64,000 nucleotides of DNA from an uncultured Verrucomicrobiales bacterium (GTDB lineage Bacteria > Verrucomicrobiota > Verrucomicrobiia > Verrucomicrobiales > DEV007): NCBI GenBank assembly GCA_937891465.1, contig CALAHF010000138.1, positions 1-64,000 of the forward strand, read 5' to 3'. The position numbers and the translations under genes are program-made. Positions 26,283-34,480 of the stretch are shown here, piece after piece (position 1 is the first letter of the stretch; every line of letters starts with the position of its first letter). Below the pieces are notes generated by a model that was not told where the DNA came from, did no database searches, and worked only from the letters and a program-made list of their open reading frames with translations.

Positions 26283-28304
26283 ATGAACCACTTCAACTTT
26301 TTAACAACGTTCCTTTTTCTGCTCACCGTTTCCGTTTTCGCAGACGGCCCAGCTGACAATAAAATCGAAAATGTGCGGCGGATTCCGCCACTCGGGGTTG
26401 AAGTGCCCGAGACAGAAGCAACCGAGCTTCGTGCCAAACTCGATGCCCTCGCAGCTGAGATTGCCACGTTGAAAAAGGAACTCGCGAAGTCGCCGGAGTT
26501 TCTTGAACTGATTCCTGACGTTGAGGTGTTTCATCGGGCGGCACGCTGTGCGTTGGAGTATCAGGAATTTCAGAAGCCGGCTGAGATCAAACTCGCACTC
26601 GCTCAACTCGACACCGCCTTGGAGCGCGTGGCTTCGCTTCGCAAAAAAGAAGCGCCCTGGCTCAAGCAAACGGGTCCGGTTGTGCGTGGATTTCGTTCGA
26701 AGTTGGATGGCACGGTGCAGCCTTACGGCGTCGACATTCCTGAGAATTACACCTTCACCGGACAAGACGAATGGCGGCTCGACTTTTGGTTTCACGGGCG
26801 AGGTGAGAAAACCAATGAAGTCGCTTTCATCAATGGTCGTCAACGCGGCGGTGGCGGGAAATTGAACCCGAAAAACGCGATCATTCTGTATCCCTACGCT
26901 CGATTTTCGAACGCCAATAAATTCGCGGGCGAGATTGATTGTCTCGAAGCTCTGGAACACGTGAAGGGCTTTTTGCGGGTTGATGAAGGTCGCATTGTGA
27001 ATCGTGGATTCTCCATGGGCGGCGCCGCGTGCTGGCAATTTGCAGTGCACTACGCCGATCAATTTGTCGCCGCGACACCCGGTGCCGGGTTTTCTGAAAC
27101 GCCCGATTTCCTTCGCACATTTCAAGGCGAAACGCTCGATCCCAAGCCATGGGAAAAGACCTTGTGGCGTTGGTATGACTGCACTGACTGGATCGCCAAT
27201 TTGTCGAACCTGCCGGTGATTGCTTATTCAGGTGAACTCGATAAACAAAAGCAAGCGGCTGACATGATGGCTGCGGCTTACCAAAAAGAAGGCATGGAAA
27301 TGGTCCACATCATCGGGCCGAAGATGGCGCACGCGATGGACAACGATTCCATGGCAGAAATCGAGCGGCGACTCGAAACCATCGTCAAAGCAGGCCGCAA
27401 CCGAGTGCCGCATGTCGTGCGATTCAAAACCTACACACTTCGCTACAACCGGATGCATTGGATCACCGTCGATGCACTTACCGAGCATTGGGAGCCTGCC
27501 ACGATCTCTGCTGCGTTCACTCCGCCGAACAGCATCAAAGTGAATCCCGAAGGCGTTGATCGATTCACCATCGAATTCGCGCCAGGCGACTGCCCTGTTC
27601 CGATCGGGTTTCCCGTTATCGTTCAATTTCCAAATGGCGGTGGCCCTTGCCCATCTGTTTTGTCCGATGGCTCGTGGAAATGTACCTTCCAGCGCAACGG
27701 CCAGAAGTGGGACATTGTCGCAAACCCAGCCGAAACGACCGGTCTGAGGAAACGTCACGGTCTCTCCGGCCCGATTGATGATGCGTTCATGGATTCCTTC
27801 ATGATGGTGACGCCAACTGGCCATCCGTTAAATACCGATGTAAAAAAATGGACCGATTCAGAATTTGATCACGGCGTCACTCACTGGCGTCAGCAAATGC
27901 GCGGCGATGCCCGAGTGAAAGCTGATACTGAAATTTCAGAGGACGACATCGCCAATCATAATCTCGTTCTGTGGGGCGATCCGAAATCGAACGCCGTTCT
28001 CGCAAAAATCATCGATCAACTTCCCATCACTTGGAATGAGAAAAAGCTGAAAATCGGGGATCAAACTTACGATTCCAGCAAGCATGCCATCGCGATGATC
28101 TTTCCGAACCCGCTGAATCCTAAGCGTTATGTCGTTCTCAATTCAAGCTTCACCTATCGGGAATACGATTATCTCAACAACGCCCGCCAGACCCCAAAAC
28201 TACCCGATTGGGCGATCATTGATTTTACAGAACCATCCAACAGTCGCTGGCCGGGTGGAATTCCTGCTGCGGGATTTTTTGATGAGGGTTGGGGTGTGAA
28301 GTGA
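26283..28304 (+). CDS. secreted alpha/beta hydrolase (prolyl-oligopeptidase-like)
   Basis: 673 residues with a Sec signal peptide (about 1-20). After a coiled-coil-like stretch (about 45-70, rich in Leu/Ala/Lys/Glu) comes an alpha/beta hydrolase domain whose nucleophile elbow is GFSMGGA with Ser244. The Asp in YSGELDKQKQA and the His in KMAHAMDND are candidate triad partners. The roughly 300-residue C-terminal part (WITVDALTEHWEPATI onwards) has beta-rich repeats of unknown role. Similar proteins are frequent in Planctomycetes/Verrucomicrobiota. Probable substrate is an ester or peptide; unassigned. Confidence 0.8.
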   Translation: MNHFNFLTTFLFLLTVSVFADGPADNKIENVRRIPPLGVEVPETEATELRAKLDALAAEIATLKKELAKSPEFLELIPDVEVFHRAARCALEYQEFQKPAEIKLALAQLDTALERVASLRKKEAPWLKQTGPVVRGFRSKLDGTVQPYGVDIPENYTFTGQDEWRLDFWFHGRGEKTNEVAFINGRQRGGGGKLNPKNAIILYPYARFSNANKFAGEIDCLEALEHVKGFLRVDEGRIVNRGFSMGGAACWQFAVHYADQFVAATPGAGFSETPDFLRTFQGETLDPKPWEKTLWRWYDCTDWIANLSNLPVIAYSGELDKQKQAADMMAAAYQKEGMEMVHIIGPKMAHAMDNDSMAEIERRLETIVKAGRNRVPHVVRFKTYTLRYNRMHWITVDALTEHWEPATISAAFTPPNSIKVNPEGVDRFTIEFAPGDCPVPIGFPVIVQFPNGGGPCPSVLSDGSWKCTFQRNGQKWDIVANPAETTGLRKRHGLSGPIDDAFMDSFMMVTPTGHPLNTDVKKWTDSEFDHGVTHWRQQMRGDARVKADTEISEDDIANHNLVLWGDPKSNAVLAKIIDQLPITWNEKKLKIGDQTYDSSKHAIAMIFPNPLNPKRYVVLNSSFTYREYDYLNNARQTPKLPDWAIIDFTEPSNSRWPGGIPAAGFFDEGWGVK

Positions 28305-28349
28305 CTACTAATTTTCGTAAAACCACCGAATTCATAGGAGTCGATTTTA

Positions 28350-28595
28350 ATGGCTGAATCATTCCCGAAATGCTACTTTACAGGCATGACACCAGCTGAA
28401 ATCAAGCTACTCCCAGTTGATCAAAAATTCCAAATCATGGAATCGATTTGGGCAGATCTCCACGAACAAATTCAAGGTATGGAGATTTCTCAATCGGTGA
28501 AAAATCTGCTCGATCAACGACGTGCTAGTGTTGAATCAGGTGAAAGTAAGTTACTGGAATGGGATGACGTAAAATCGACGATTGGCCGCCGATGA
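28350..28595 (+). CDS. addiction-module antitoxin (Unstab_antitox-like)
   Basis: An 81-residue protein of the putative addiction module family: helical N-terminus IKLLPVDQKFQIMESIWADL, then VKNLLDQRRASVESGESKLLEWDDVKSTI, where the C-terminal W-x-x-V-K pattern is the family signature. It neutralises a RelE/ParE toxin. The ATG at 28350 has a good AGGAG 9 bp upstream, supporting it over the internal ATG at 28386. Its stop overlaps the toxin start by 4 bp (ATGA), the standard arrangement. Confidence 0.85.
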   Translation: MAESFPKCYFTGMTPAEIKLLPVDQKFQIMESIWADLHEQIQGMEISQSVKNLLDQRRASVESGESKLLEWDDVKSTIGRR

Positions 28596-28891
28596 AGCGC
28601 ATCCAAATTTCTAAAGAAGCATTTCAAGACTTAGAAGATGGGTTTCATTTCTATGAACTGCAAAAATCAGGCTTAGCCGACTATTTCAGCGCTAGTCTTC
28701 AGGCTGATATCGAGAGGCAAAAAAATTCTGCAGGCATCCACAGCATTGCTTATCGAGACTACAACCACGTTGTGAGTAATGTTTTTCCCTTCGGAATTTT
28801 CTACACTGATGAATCTTATATCGTAATCGTTTGGACCATTGTTGATATGAGACGTGATCCCGAATGGATTCGCGAACACCTCAGCCGATGA
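28592..28891 (+). CDS. ParE/RelE-type toxin
   Basis: 99 residues with the ParE-like layout: helix 1 AFQDLEDGFHFYELQK, helix 2 containing DYFSASLQADIERQK, then strands HVVSNVFPFGIFYT and YIVIVWTIVDMRRDPEWI. It should inhibit gyrase or translation when freed from its antitoxin. It is translationally coupled upstream to the antitoxin, and its stop overlaps the ATG of the squalene/phytoene synthase gene by 4 bp (ATGA), an unusual extension of a toxin-antitoxin operon into a lipid biosynthesis gene. Confidence 0.85.
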   Translation: MKRIQISKEAFQDLEDGFHFYELQKSGLADYFSASLQADIERQKNSAGIHSIAYRDYNHVVSNVFPFGIFYTDESYIVIVWTIVDMRRDPEWIREHLSR

Positions 28892-29835
28892 CCCAGCGCG
28901 ATTTCAACAAACTCCTCCGCGACGTCTCGCGCTCGTTCTACTTATCGATGCGTTTTCTCCCGGGAAAAATGCGTGGGCCAGTCAGCTTGGGGTATTTGCT
29001 CGCTCGCGCTTCGGATACGCTCGCGGACACTGCCAAAGCACCCCTGCCGGTACGAATCGAGACGCTGGCGAAATTTCGGGAAGCGGTTCTGAATGATGAA
29101 CCCCTACCGCGACTCGATACCTTCTTTCGGCATCAGTCTCATGCGGGAGAGAAGGTTCTCTTAACAAAGCTCGATGACTGCCTCATCTGGATGAAGCAAC
29201 TCAATGCGCTCGATTATGAATCCGTTCGCGGGGTGCTTGATAAAATTACGGTAGGCCAGCAATGGGATTTAAAAAAGGCGGCGGAAATTCGTCAGCGGCC
29301 GGTTTCTCACGACGAGTTGGAGCAATACACCTATTCCGTTGCGGGTTGTGTCGGTGAATTTTGGACACGGGTCGGATACGATAATCTGGGCAAGAAATTC
29401 GCCGACCCAGAGGATCGCGAGGCGCTGATGCATTCGGGAAAAATGTTCGGGCAAGGATTGCAGCTGATCAACATTCTGCGCGACATCGGCGAAGATCTGG
29501 AAAACGGTCGCTGCTATCTTCCCGTCGAAAAAACGATCCAACAGGGTCTGATCGATGAACCTACACTGTTGCTTCGTGAAATGAGTTTTTGGCAGGCAAC
29601 GTGCCGCGACTGGATAGGCGAAGGCTGGAATTACCTCGAAAAAGTTCGCCATCACCGAGTTCGTTTCGCGACCGCATTGCCCCTAATCATTGGGGAACGA
29701 ACGCTGACTCGACTCGAAGCTGAAGGAGAAAATGCGCTCTCAAATCGGATCAAAATCGACCGGAAAGAAGTGAAACAAATCCTCTGGAAAGCTTGGTGGG
29801 CGAGGAAGAGCGTGGACAAATTGCACGAGATTTAG
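28888..29835 (+). CDS. squalene/phytoene synthase family protein
   Basis: Head-to-head prenyl diphosphate condensing enzyme, making squalene or phytoene. 315 residues. First aspartate-rich motif DTLAD near residue 45 and second NILRDIGED near 204-212; SFYLSMRFLP at the N-terminus is characteristic. The ATG at 28888 overlaps the toxin stop; an earlier in-frame start would lie within the toxin gene. No other isoprenoid gene is adjacent. The MMPL exporter at 51.7 kb may handle hopanoid-type lipids, which is only an inference. Confidence 0.9.
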   Translation: MTQRDFNKLLRDVSRSFYLSMRFLPGKMRGPVSLGYLLARASDTLADTAKAPLPVRIETLAKFREAVLNDEPLPRLDTFFRHQSHAGEKVLLTKLDDCLIWMKQLNALDYESVRGVLDKITVGQQWDLKKAAEIRQRPVSHDELEQYTYSVAGCVGEFWTRVGYDNLGKKFADPEDREALMHSGKMFGQGLQLINILRDIGEDLENGRCYLPVEKTIQQGLIDEPTLLLREMSFWQATCRDWIGEGWNYLEKVRHHRVRFATALPLIIGERTLTRLEAEGENALSNRIKIDRKEVKQILWKAWWARKSVDKLHEI

Positions 29836-29860
29836 TTTTCTGACTGGTTTCAATCCAACG

Positions 29861-30364
29861 ATGAGAGATTCCATGTATAAAGCCCTTCAGGCTGGCAACA
29901 AGCAAGACGTTCAACTTGGGCTCACACCGATGGCTATTCGTGTGGAAAAGAATTTGAATGTGTCCCCTAGTGGCGGGCTATTCGAATATTTGGAAACTGC
30001 AATTCCATCACGATCCATTGACCACGGTTATGTCACTTTTATTAGGGCTGGTGAAATTGAAGGTTTTAACCACGATGTTGATTCAGCTCGCAAAATGAAC
30101 GAGGCGGGATGGGTGGTAATTGGGTATATGTCGGACGAACTGTATGCGTGGCATAAAAGCTCAGGCAAAATCCTTGGAATCGTGGGTTCTGCCATTTCTG
30201 CGGATGGTATTTCGGTTTGGAATAGCCGTTCAGAAAAAACAGATTACCTCAATGTTTGTGATGAAAACGTCATTTCTCATGCATTTATCTCATTCGGAGA
30301 TGGTGAGATGTTTTTTGAATGGCTTCACGGAAAATACCTACTTCGAGACTCTGATGATCTTTAG
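29861..30364 (+). CDS. hypothetical protein, possibly SMI1/KNR4 (SUKH)-like
   Basis: 167 residues, soluble. The segment DELYAWHKSSGKILGIVG and the following Asp-rich stretch to the C-terminal DENVISHAFISFGDGEMFFEWLHGKYL recall SUKH-superfamily immunity or regulatory proteins, but the match is weak. A toxin partner is not adjacent. It is 25 bp downstream of the squalene synthase gene. I do not recognise it with confidence. Confidence 0.55.
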   Translation: MRDSMYKALQAGNKQDVQLGLTPMAIRVEKNLNVSPSGGLFEYLETAIPSRSIDHGYVTFIRAGEIEGFNHDVDSARKMNEAGWVVIGYMSDELYAWHKSSGKILGIVGSAISADGISVWNSRSEKTDYLNVCDENVISHAFISFGDGEMFFEWLHGKYLLRDSDDL

Positions 30365-30478
30365 GTATTGTGGACTGCTATGAGTCATGTGTAGCAACCT
30401 AGCCGTTTTCATCCAGAAAACGTTGATCGACTCCGCAGGATTTGAACCCATTTCGCGCCAGTTGACCGCAGCTTGCAA

Positions 30479-31960
30479 ATGGCGGCTCTTTTACCTGTGA
30501 AAAACATCCCTTCAATTGTCGCCATCTCAATGGCTTCATTTCTTTCTGCGGTTGCGGCAGAAGCCCCGGATCCTTTGGAGATTTTGCAGGAAAATTGTGT
30601 TCGCTGCCACACGCCAGCGAAGCGGAAAGGTGATTTGCTGATGGATTCTCGTGAATCGCTTGTGAAAGGCGGAGACACGGGAGCTGCAATCGTTTCGGGG
30701 AAGTCGGGTGAGAGTTATTTGATCGAAACGTTGTTTCCCGATCACGATTCTCACATGCCGCCGAAGGGCCAACTCGAGCCTCCTGAAATCGCTGCATTGG
30801 AAGAATGGATCGACGCCGGTGCACCCTGGGACGAAGCCAAATGGAAGCTGCTCAACGAACCAAAAATTGCGGACGTTAAGCTCTCTGCGATACCAACCAA
30901 TTACCTGCCGGTTCTCGCTTTGGCGCTTTCGCCCGATGGAAAATGGCTTGCCGCTGGTCGCGCAAATGCTGTCGATGTTTACGAAATTGTTCCCAACGAA
31001 GACCCTAAAAAAATCCCCACGTTCGAATTGAGAAAATCGCTCACGGGACATCTGGATCTTGTGCAATCGCTGGCATTTTCGAATGACGGCAAGCGGCTTG
31101 CTTCCGGCGGATTTCGCAAAATGATTCTGTGGAAATCGGCCGATTGGTCGCAGGAAAAAATCGTGGAAAACAAAGACCCGTTTAGAGGAAGAATCACCGC
31201 GTTGGCATTTTCAAAAGATGGAAAATCCGTAATCGCCGCCGACTCGCTTCCCGCGCAGGTGGGGAAAATTCACAGCGTGGACGTGGCCTCCGGAAAAGTA
31301 AAAACGGTGGTCGATTCAGCTCACGACGATTCCATTTTTGATCTCGAGTTTAATCCTGATGGTTCTCAATTCGCGTCGGCCTCGGCAGACAAACTGGTCA
31401 TCATTCGAAATGCAAAAACCTTCAAACCCACCATCACGCTTGAAGGCCACACCGGCTATGTCATTGCAACGGCCTTTGGACCCGAGGGAAAACGAATTGC
31501 GACCGCCGGCGATGACGAAGCAATCAAAGTGTGGGAGGTCAAAACCGGAAAACAGGTCAGCAGTTTTTCGACAAAAAGCTCCGGGCCGGTGAATGGCTTG
31601 GCCTGGACAATTGATCCCGGCAAAACCAAATCGAAAGCCGACGAAAAAGACGAGAAGAAAAAAGAAGCCATCAATACCGACCGAATTGTCGCGATCAATC
31701 AACTGGGAAAACCCGGAACATTCACCGATCTCGTCGAACACGAAGGCGAACAGCGATCGACGGGCGCACGCGAAAAAGCTCATATTTCCGCCGAAGAACC
31801 ACTCACTGTGATGGCCTACGACAAATCGTCGCTGATGTTGTTTTCAGGAACGGAATCGGGGAGGATTTTCATCTGGGATAAAGATGGAAAGCGGGTTCAA
31901 CAATTGGAACCGCCAATGATGGAAGTTGCTAACAAGAACAAGGAAGAGGAAAAAAAATGA
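30479..31960 (+). CDS. planctomycete-type cytochrome c / WD40-repeat protein
   Basis: About 493 residues. A Sec-like hydrophobic leader (about 1-28) precedes a PSC-type cytochrome domain with the haem-binding motif C40-V-R-C43-H44, ending near PPEIAALEEWIDAG with a likely distal Met in HMPPKG. The rest is a WD40 propeller with repeats such as ALSPDGKWLAAG, AFSNDGKRLASG, EFNPDGSQFASA and AFGPEGKRIATA. Typical of the Planctomycetes/Verrucomicrobiota family that pairs with DUF1549/DUF1553 proteins. Its stop overlaps the start of that partner by 4 bp. An in-frame TTG two codons upstream is a less likely start. Confidence 0.88.
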   Translation: MAALLPVKNIPSIVAISMASFLSAVAAEAPDPLEILQENCVRCHTPAKRKGDLLMDSRESLVKGGDTGAAIVSGKSGESYLIETLFPDHDSHMPPKGQLEPPEIAALEEWIDAGAPWDEAKWKLLNEPKIADVKLSAIPTNYLPVLALALSPDGKWLAAGRANAVDVYEIVPNEDPKKIPTFELRKSLTGHLDLVQSLAFSNDGKRLASGGFRKMILWKSADWSQEKIVENKDPFRGRITALAFSKDGKSVIAADSLPAQVGKIHSVDVASGKVKTVVDSAHDDSIFDLEFNPDGSQFASASADKLVIIRNAKTFKPTITLEGHTGYVIATAFGPEGKRIATAGDDEAIKVWEVKTGKQVSSFSTKSSGPVNGLAWTIDPGKTKSKADEKDEKKKEAINTDRIVAINQLGKPGTFTDLVEHEGEQRSTGAREKAHISAEEPLTVMAYDKSSLMLFSGTESGRIFIWDKDGKRVQQLEPPMMEVANKNKEEEKK

Positions 31961-34149
31961 AGATCAACCATTCCATTATTCTCTTCGTAATCTGCCTGGG
32001 CAGCTCTCTTCAGAGTGCGGATAATCCGACCGTTTCGTTTAAAAACGATGTGCTTCCAATTCTGACGCGGGCAGGTTGCTCCGCCGGTAGCTGCCATTCT
32101 AAGTCTGGTGGTCAAAACGGATTCGGGCTCTCCATTTTCTCGTTCGATCCCGATTCGGACTACCACGAAATCGTTTTTGATGCACGCGGGCGCCGGATTT
32201 TCCCTGCTGCTCCGGAGAATTCTTTACTGCTTTTAAAAGCGACCAATACGATTCCGCACGAAGGTGAAAAGCGATTCGAAGTAGGTTCTGAGTTTTACAA
32301 AACGCTGGCGAAATGGATTTCGGAAGGCGCTCCTTTTTCGAATCCAGACGAACCCACTCTGGATAAAATCACAGTTTCACCACCGGAAGCCGAATACAAA
32401 AAAGGAACCTCGCGAGAGATCAAAATCACGGCTCATTACTCGAATGAAACAACTCGCGATGTCACTCACCTCGCGGAATTTCAGTCGAACGAAGCGGCTT
32501 TTGCACAGGTTGATAACGATGGGAAAATCACGGCGGGTTCGGTGCCCGGAGCGGGTGTCATCATCGTTCGATACCTCGATAAAGTAAGCAACACGCGGGT
32601 CACGATTCCGCCGGATACCGTTTTGCCGGATGCGGTTTATGCCGACCTGAAAACGAATAACGAAATTGATCATTACGCCTACGAACGCTTCAAGAAACTC
32701 GGTTTGATGCCTCCTGAGCCATGTTCGGACGGCGAGTTTATCCGCCGCGCGACGCTCGATACAATTGGAAAATTGCCAACCGCTGAACGCGTTGAATCAT
32801 TCCTCGCTGACAAGTCTCCTGACAAACGCAGTAAACTGATCGATGAGCTTCTCTCAGATGAAAATCGAATCGCTTACGCTGATTATTGGGCAACGAAATG
32901 GGGCGATCTTCTCCGCCCGAATACACAACGCGTCGGCACGAAACCGGTCTATTTGCTCGATGATTGGATTCGCAAAAAATTCCGCTCCAACACGACGTGG
33001 GATGAATTTGTCAAAGAATTGCTGAACGCGCAAGGCAGCACTCACGACTACGGTCCCGTCGCCATTTTTCGCGACAAACGCGAGCCTGCCGACATGGCAG
33101 AATTTGTTAGCCAGTTGTTCCTCGGCATCCGAATGAATTGCGCCCGCTGTCATCATCATCCTTCAGAGAAATGGGGGCAAGACGACTATTACGCGATGGC
33201 TGCGTTTTTCGGATCGATGAAACGCAAAGGCCAGGGGATCTCTGCGCCGATTTCCGGTGAACCCGAATACTGGTGGTTTCAAGCCGGTGGCGAAGTAAAA
33301 CATCCCGTGACCGAAGCCGTCATGACACCCAAAGCCCCAGACGGCCCGGAGTTTCCCGAAATCGATGACAACACCGATCCGCGAATCGTGCTGACCGATT
33401 GGATTACTTCGAAAGAAAATCCGTTCTTCGCCAAAGCGATCGTGAACCGCGTTTGGGGCGAAATGTTCGGCCGAGGAATCGTTCATCCCGTCGATGATTT
33501 TCGTGAATCGAATCCGCCAACCAACGAACCGCTTCTCGATTGGCTTGCGACAGATTTTGCAAACAACGGATTTGATCAAAAGAAGCTGCTTCGCCGGATT
33601 TTGAGCAGTCGGCTTTATCAGCAAAGCTCGTTGCCCACTGAGCACAACCTGACGGACACCCGAAATTTCTCGCGATCGTATCGCCGGCGTTTGCCCGCAG
33701 AGGTCTTGCTCGATGCGCTGAGCGATCTTACTGGCTCGCCGGAAACGTTCGATGGCCTGGCCAAAAAATCGCGAGCGACCGGTCAATGGAATCACAAATT
33801 TGGAAATGAATTTCTCGATGCCTTCGGTCGCCCCGATCCTTCAGCCGCGCCACCCTGCGAACGTGCGCCCGACAGCAGTGTGGTCCAAGCCTTGCACCTC
33901 ATGAATTCAAAAGGCCTGCAACGGAAGCTCACCGAAGATGGCAATGAGTGGTTCAAAGTCCTCGCAGAAAAAGAGAGTGGCGATGAAATCATCGATGAAA
34001 TTTACCTCTCGCTTCTTTCACGAAAGCCGACCGATGACGAGCGAAAACTAACGGTCGATTACCTATCCGGATCCGAGGAAAAACGCGAAGCCGTGGAAGA
34101 TGTCGTCTGGTCGCTGATTAATTCAGTCGAGTTTGTTTTCAATCACTGA
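31957..34149 (+). CDS. DUF1549/DUF1553 domain protein with haem-type motifs
   Basis: 730 residues with a Sec signal (about 1-20). The N-terminal motif C41-SAGS-C46-H47 is the C-x4-C-H pattern common in this family. A Big2-like Ig domain (about 125-215) is followed by the DUF1549 region (about 235-440, including FLGIRMNCARCHHHPSEKWGQDDYYAMAAFF) and a DUF1553 region (about 490-720, ending NSVEFVFNH). The family is widespread in Planctomycetes and Verrucomicrobiota and its biochemical role is unknown; periplasmic polysaccharide degradation or electron transfer have been inferred. Coupled by ATGA to the cytochrome/WD40 gene. The usual DUF1501 partner is absent. Confidence 0.88.
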   Translation: MKINHSIILFVICLGSSLQSADNPTVSFKNDVLPILTRAGCSAGSCHSKSGGQNGFGLSIFSFDPDSDYHEIVFDARGRRIFPAAPENSLLLLKATNTIPHEGEKRFEVGSEFYKTLAKWISEGAPFSNPDEPTLDKITVSPPEAEYKKGTSREIKITAHYSNETTRDVTHLAEFQSNEAAFAQVDNDGKITAGSVPGAGVIIVRYLDKVSNTRVTIPPDTVLPDAVYADLKTNNEIDHYAYERFKKLGLMPPEPCSDGEFIRRATLDTIGKLPTAERVESFLADKSPDKRSKLIDELLSDENRIAYADYWATKWGDLLRPNTQRVGTKPVYLLDDWIRKKFRSNTTWDEFVKELLNAQGSTHDYGPVAIFRDKREPADMAEFVSQLFLGIRMNCARCHHHPSEKWGQDDYYAMAAFFGSMKRKGQGISAPISGEPEYWWFQAGGEVKHPVTEAVMTPKAPDGPEFPEIDDNTDPRIVLTDWITSKENPFFAKAIVNRVWGEMFGRGIVHPVDDFRESNPPTNEPLLDWLATDFANNGFDQKKLLRRILSSRLYQQSSLPTEHNLTDTRNFSRSYRRRLPAEVLLDALSDLTGSPETFDGLAKKSRATGQWNHKFGNEFLDAFGRPDPSAAPPCERAPDSSVVQALHLMNSKGLQRKLTEDGNEWFKVLAEKESGDEIIDEIYLSLLSRKPTDDERKLTVDYLSGSEEKREAVEDVVWSLINSVEFVFNH

Positions 34150-34191
34150 GCTAGAGAAAATTCCGCTACGCCCTAAAACCTAATTTTCACC

Positions 34192-34423
34192 GTCATCCTG
34201 AGACGGAGGAACGACACCGAAGGACCCCTGCCGAAGTCGAAAGCTCTCAAATAAATTTTAGATCACCCCGATTCCCCAAGCCTGAAGTGCCACTGGAGCA
34301 AATCGCACGGAACAATGCAACTATGCAAGCGAGTCGGTCCGGTAGTTTAGCGGACTCGGCTTTTGAGGGAGTCTGATTTTCGAATGAGGTCCTTCGGCAT
34401 CGTGCCTTCTTTCTCAGGATGAC
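34192..34423. mobile_element. MITE-like element with terminal inverted repeats
   Basis: A 232-bp segment bounded by imperfect 36- and 37-bp inverted repeats: left starts GTCATCCTGAGA and ends CCGAAGGACC; right reads AGGTCCTTCGGC and ends TCTCAGGATGAC. The arms agree at most positions, with one gap. The interior has no ORF of note. Dispersed sequences starting GTCATCCTGAG and ending GAAGGAC are known in many bacteria as short repeated elements. No transposase and no clear target-site duplication are seen. It fills the 330-bp convergent spacer between the DUF1549 gene and prc. Confidence 0.65.
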
Positions 34424-34480
34424 AAGCCAGAATTGAGATCGCATGATTTTTCGGTGATCGCCATTCCCATGTCGAAAACC

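Noticed and set aside
26301-27125. 274-codon minus-strand frame inside the alpha/beta hydrolase gene
   Set aside because: Antisense shadow of a gene with signal peptide and catalytic motif on the other strand.
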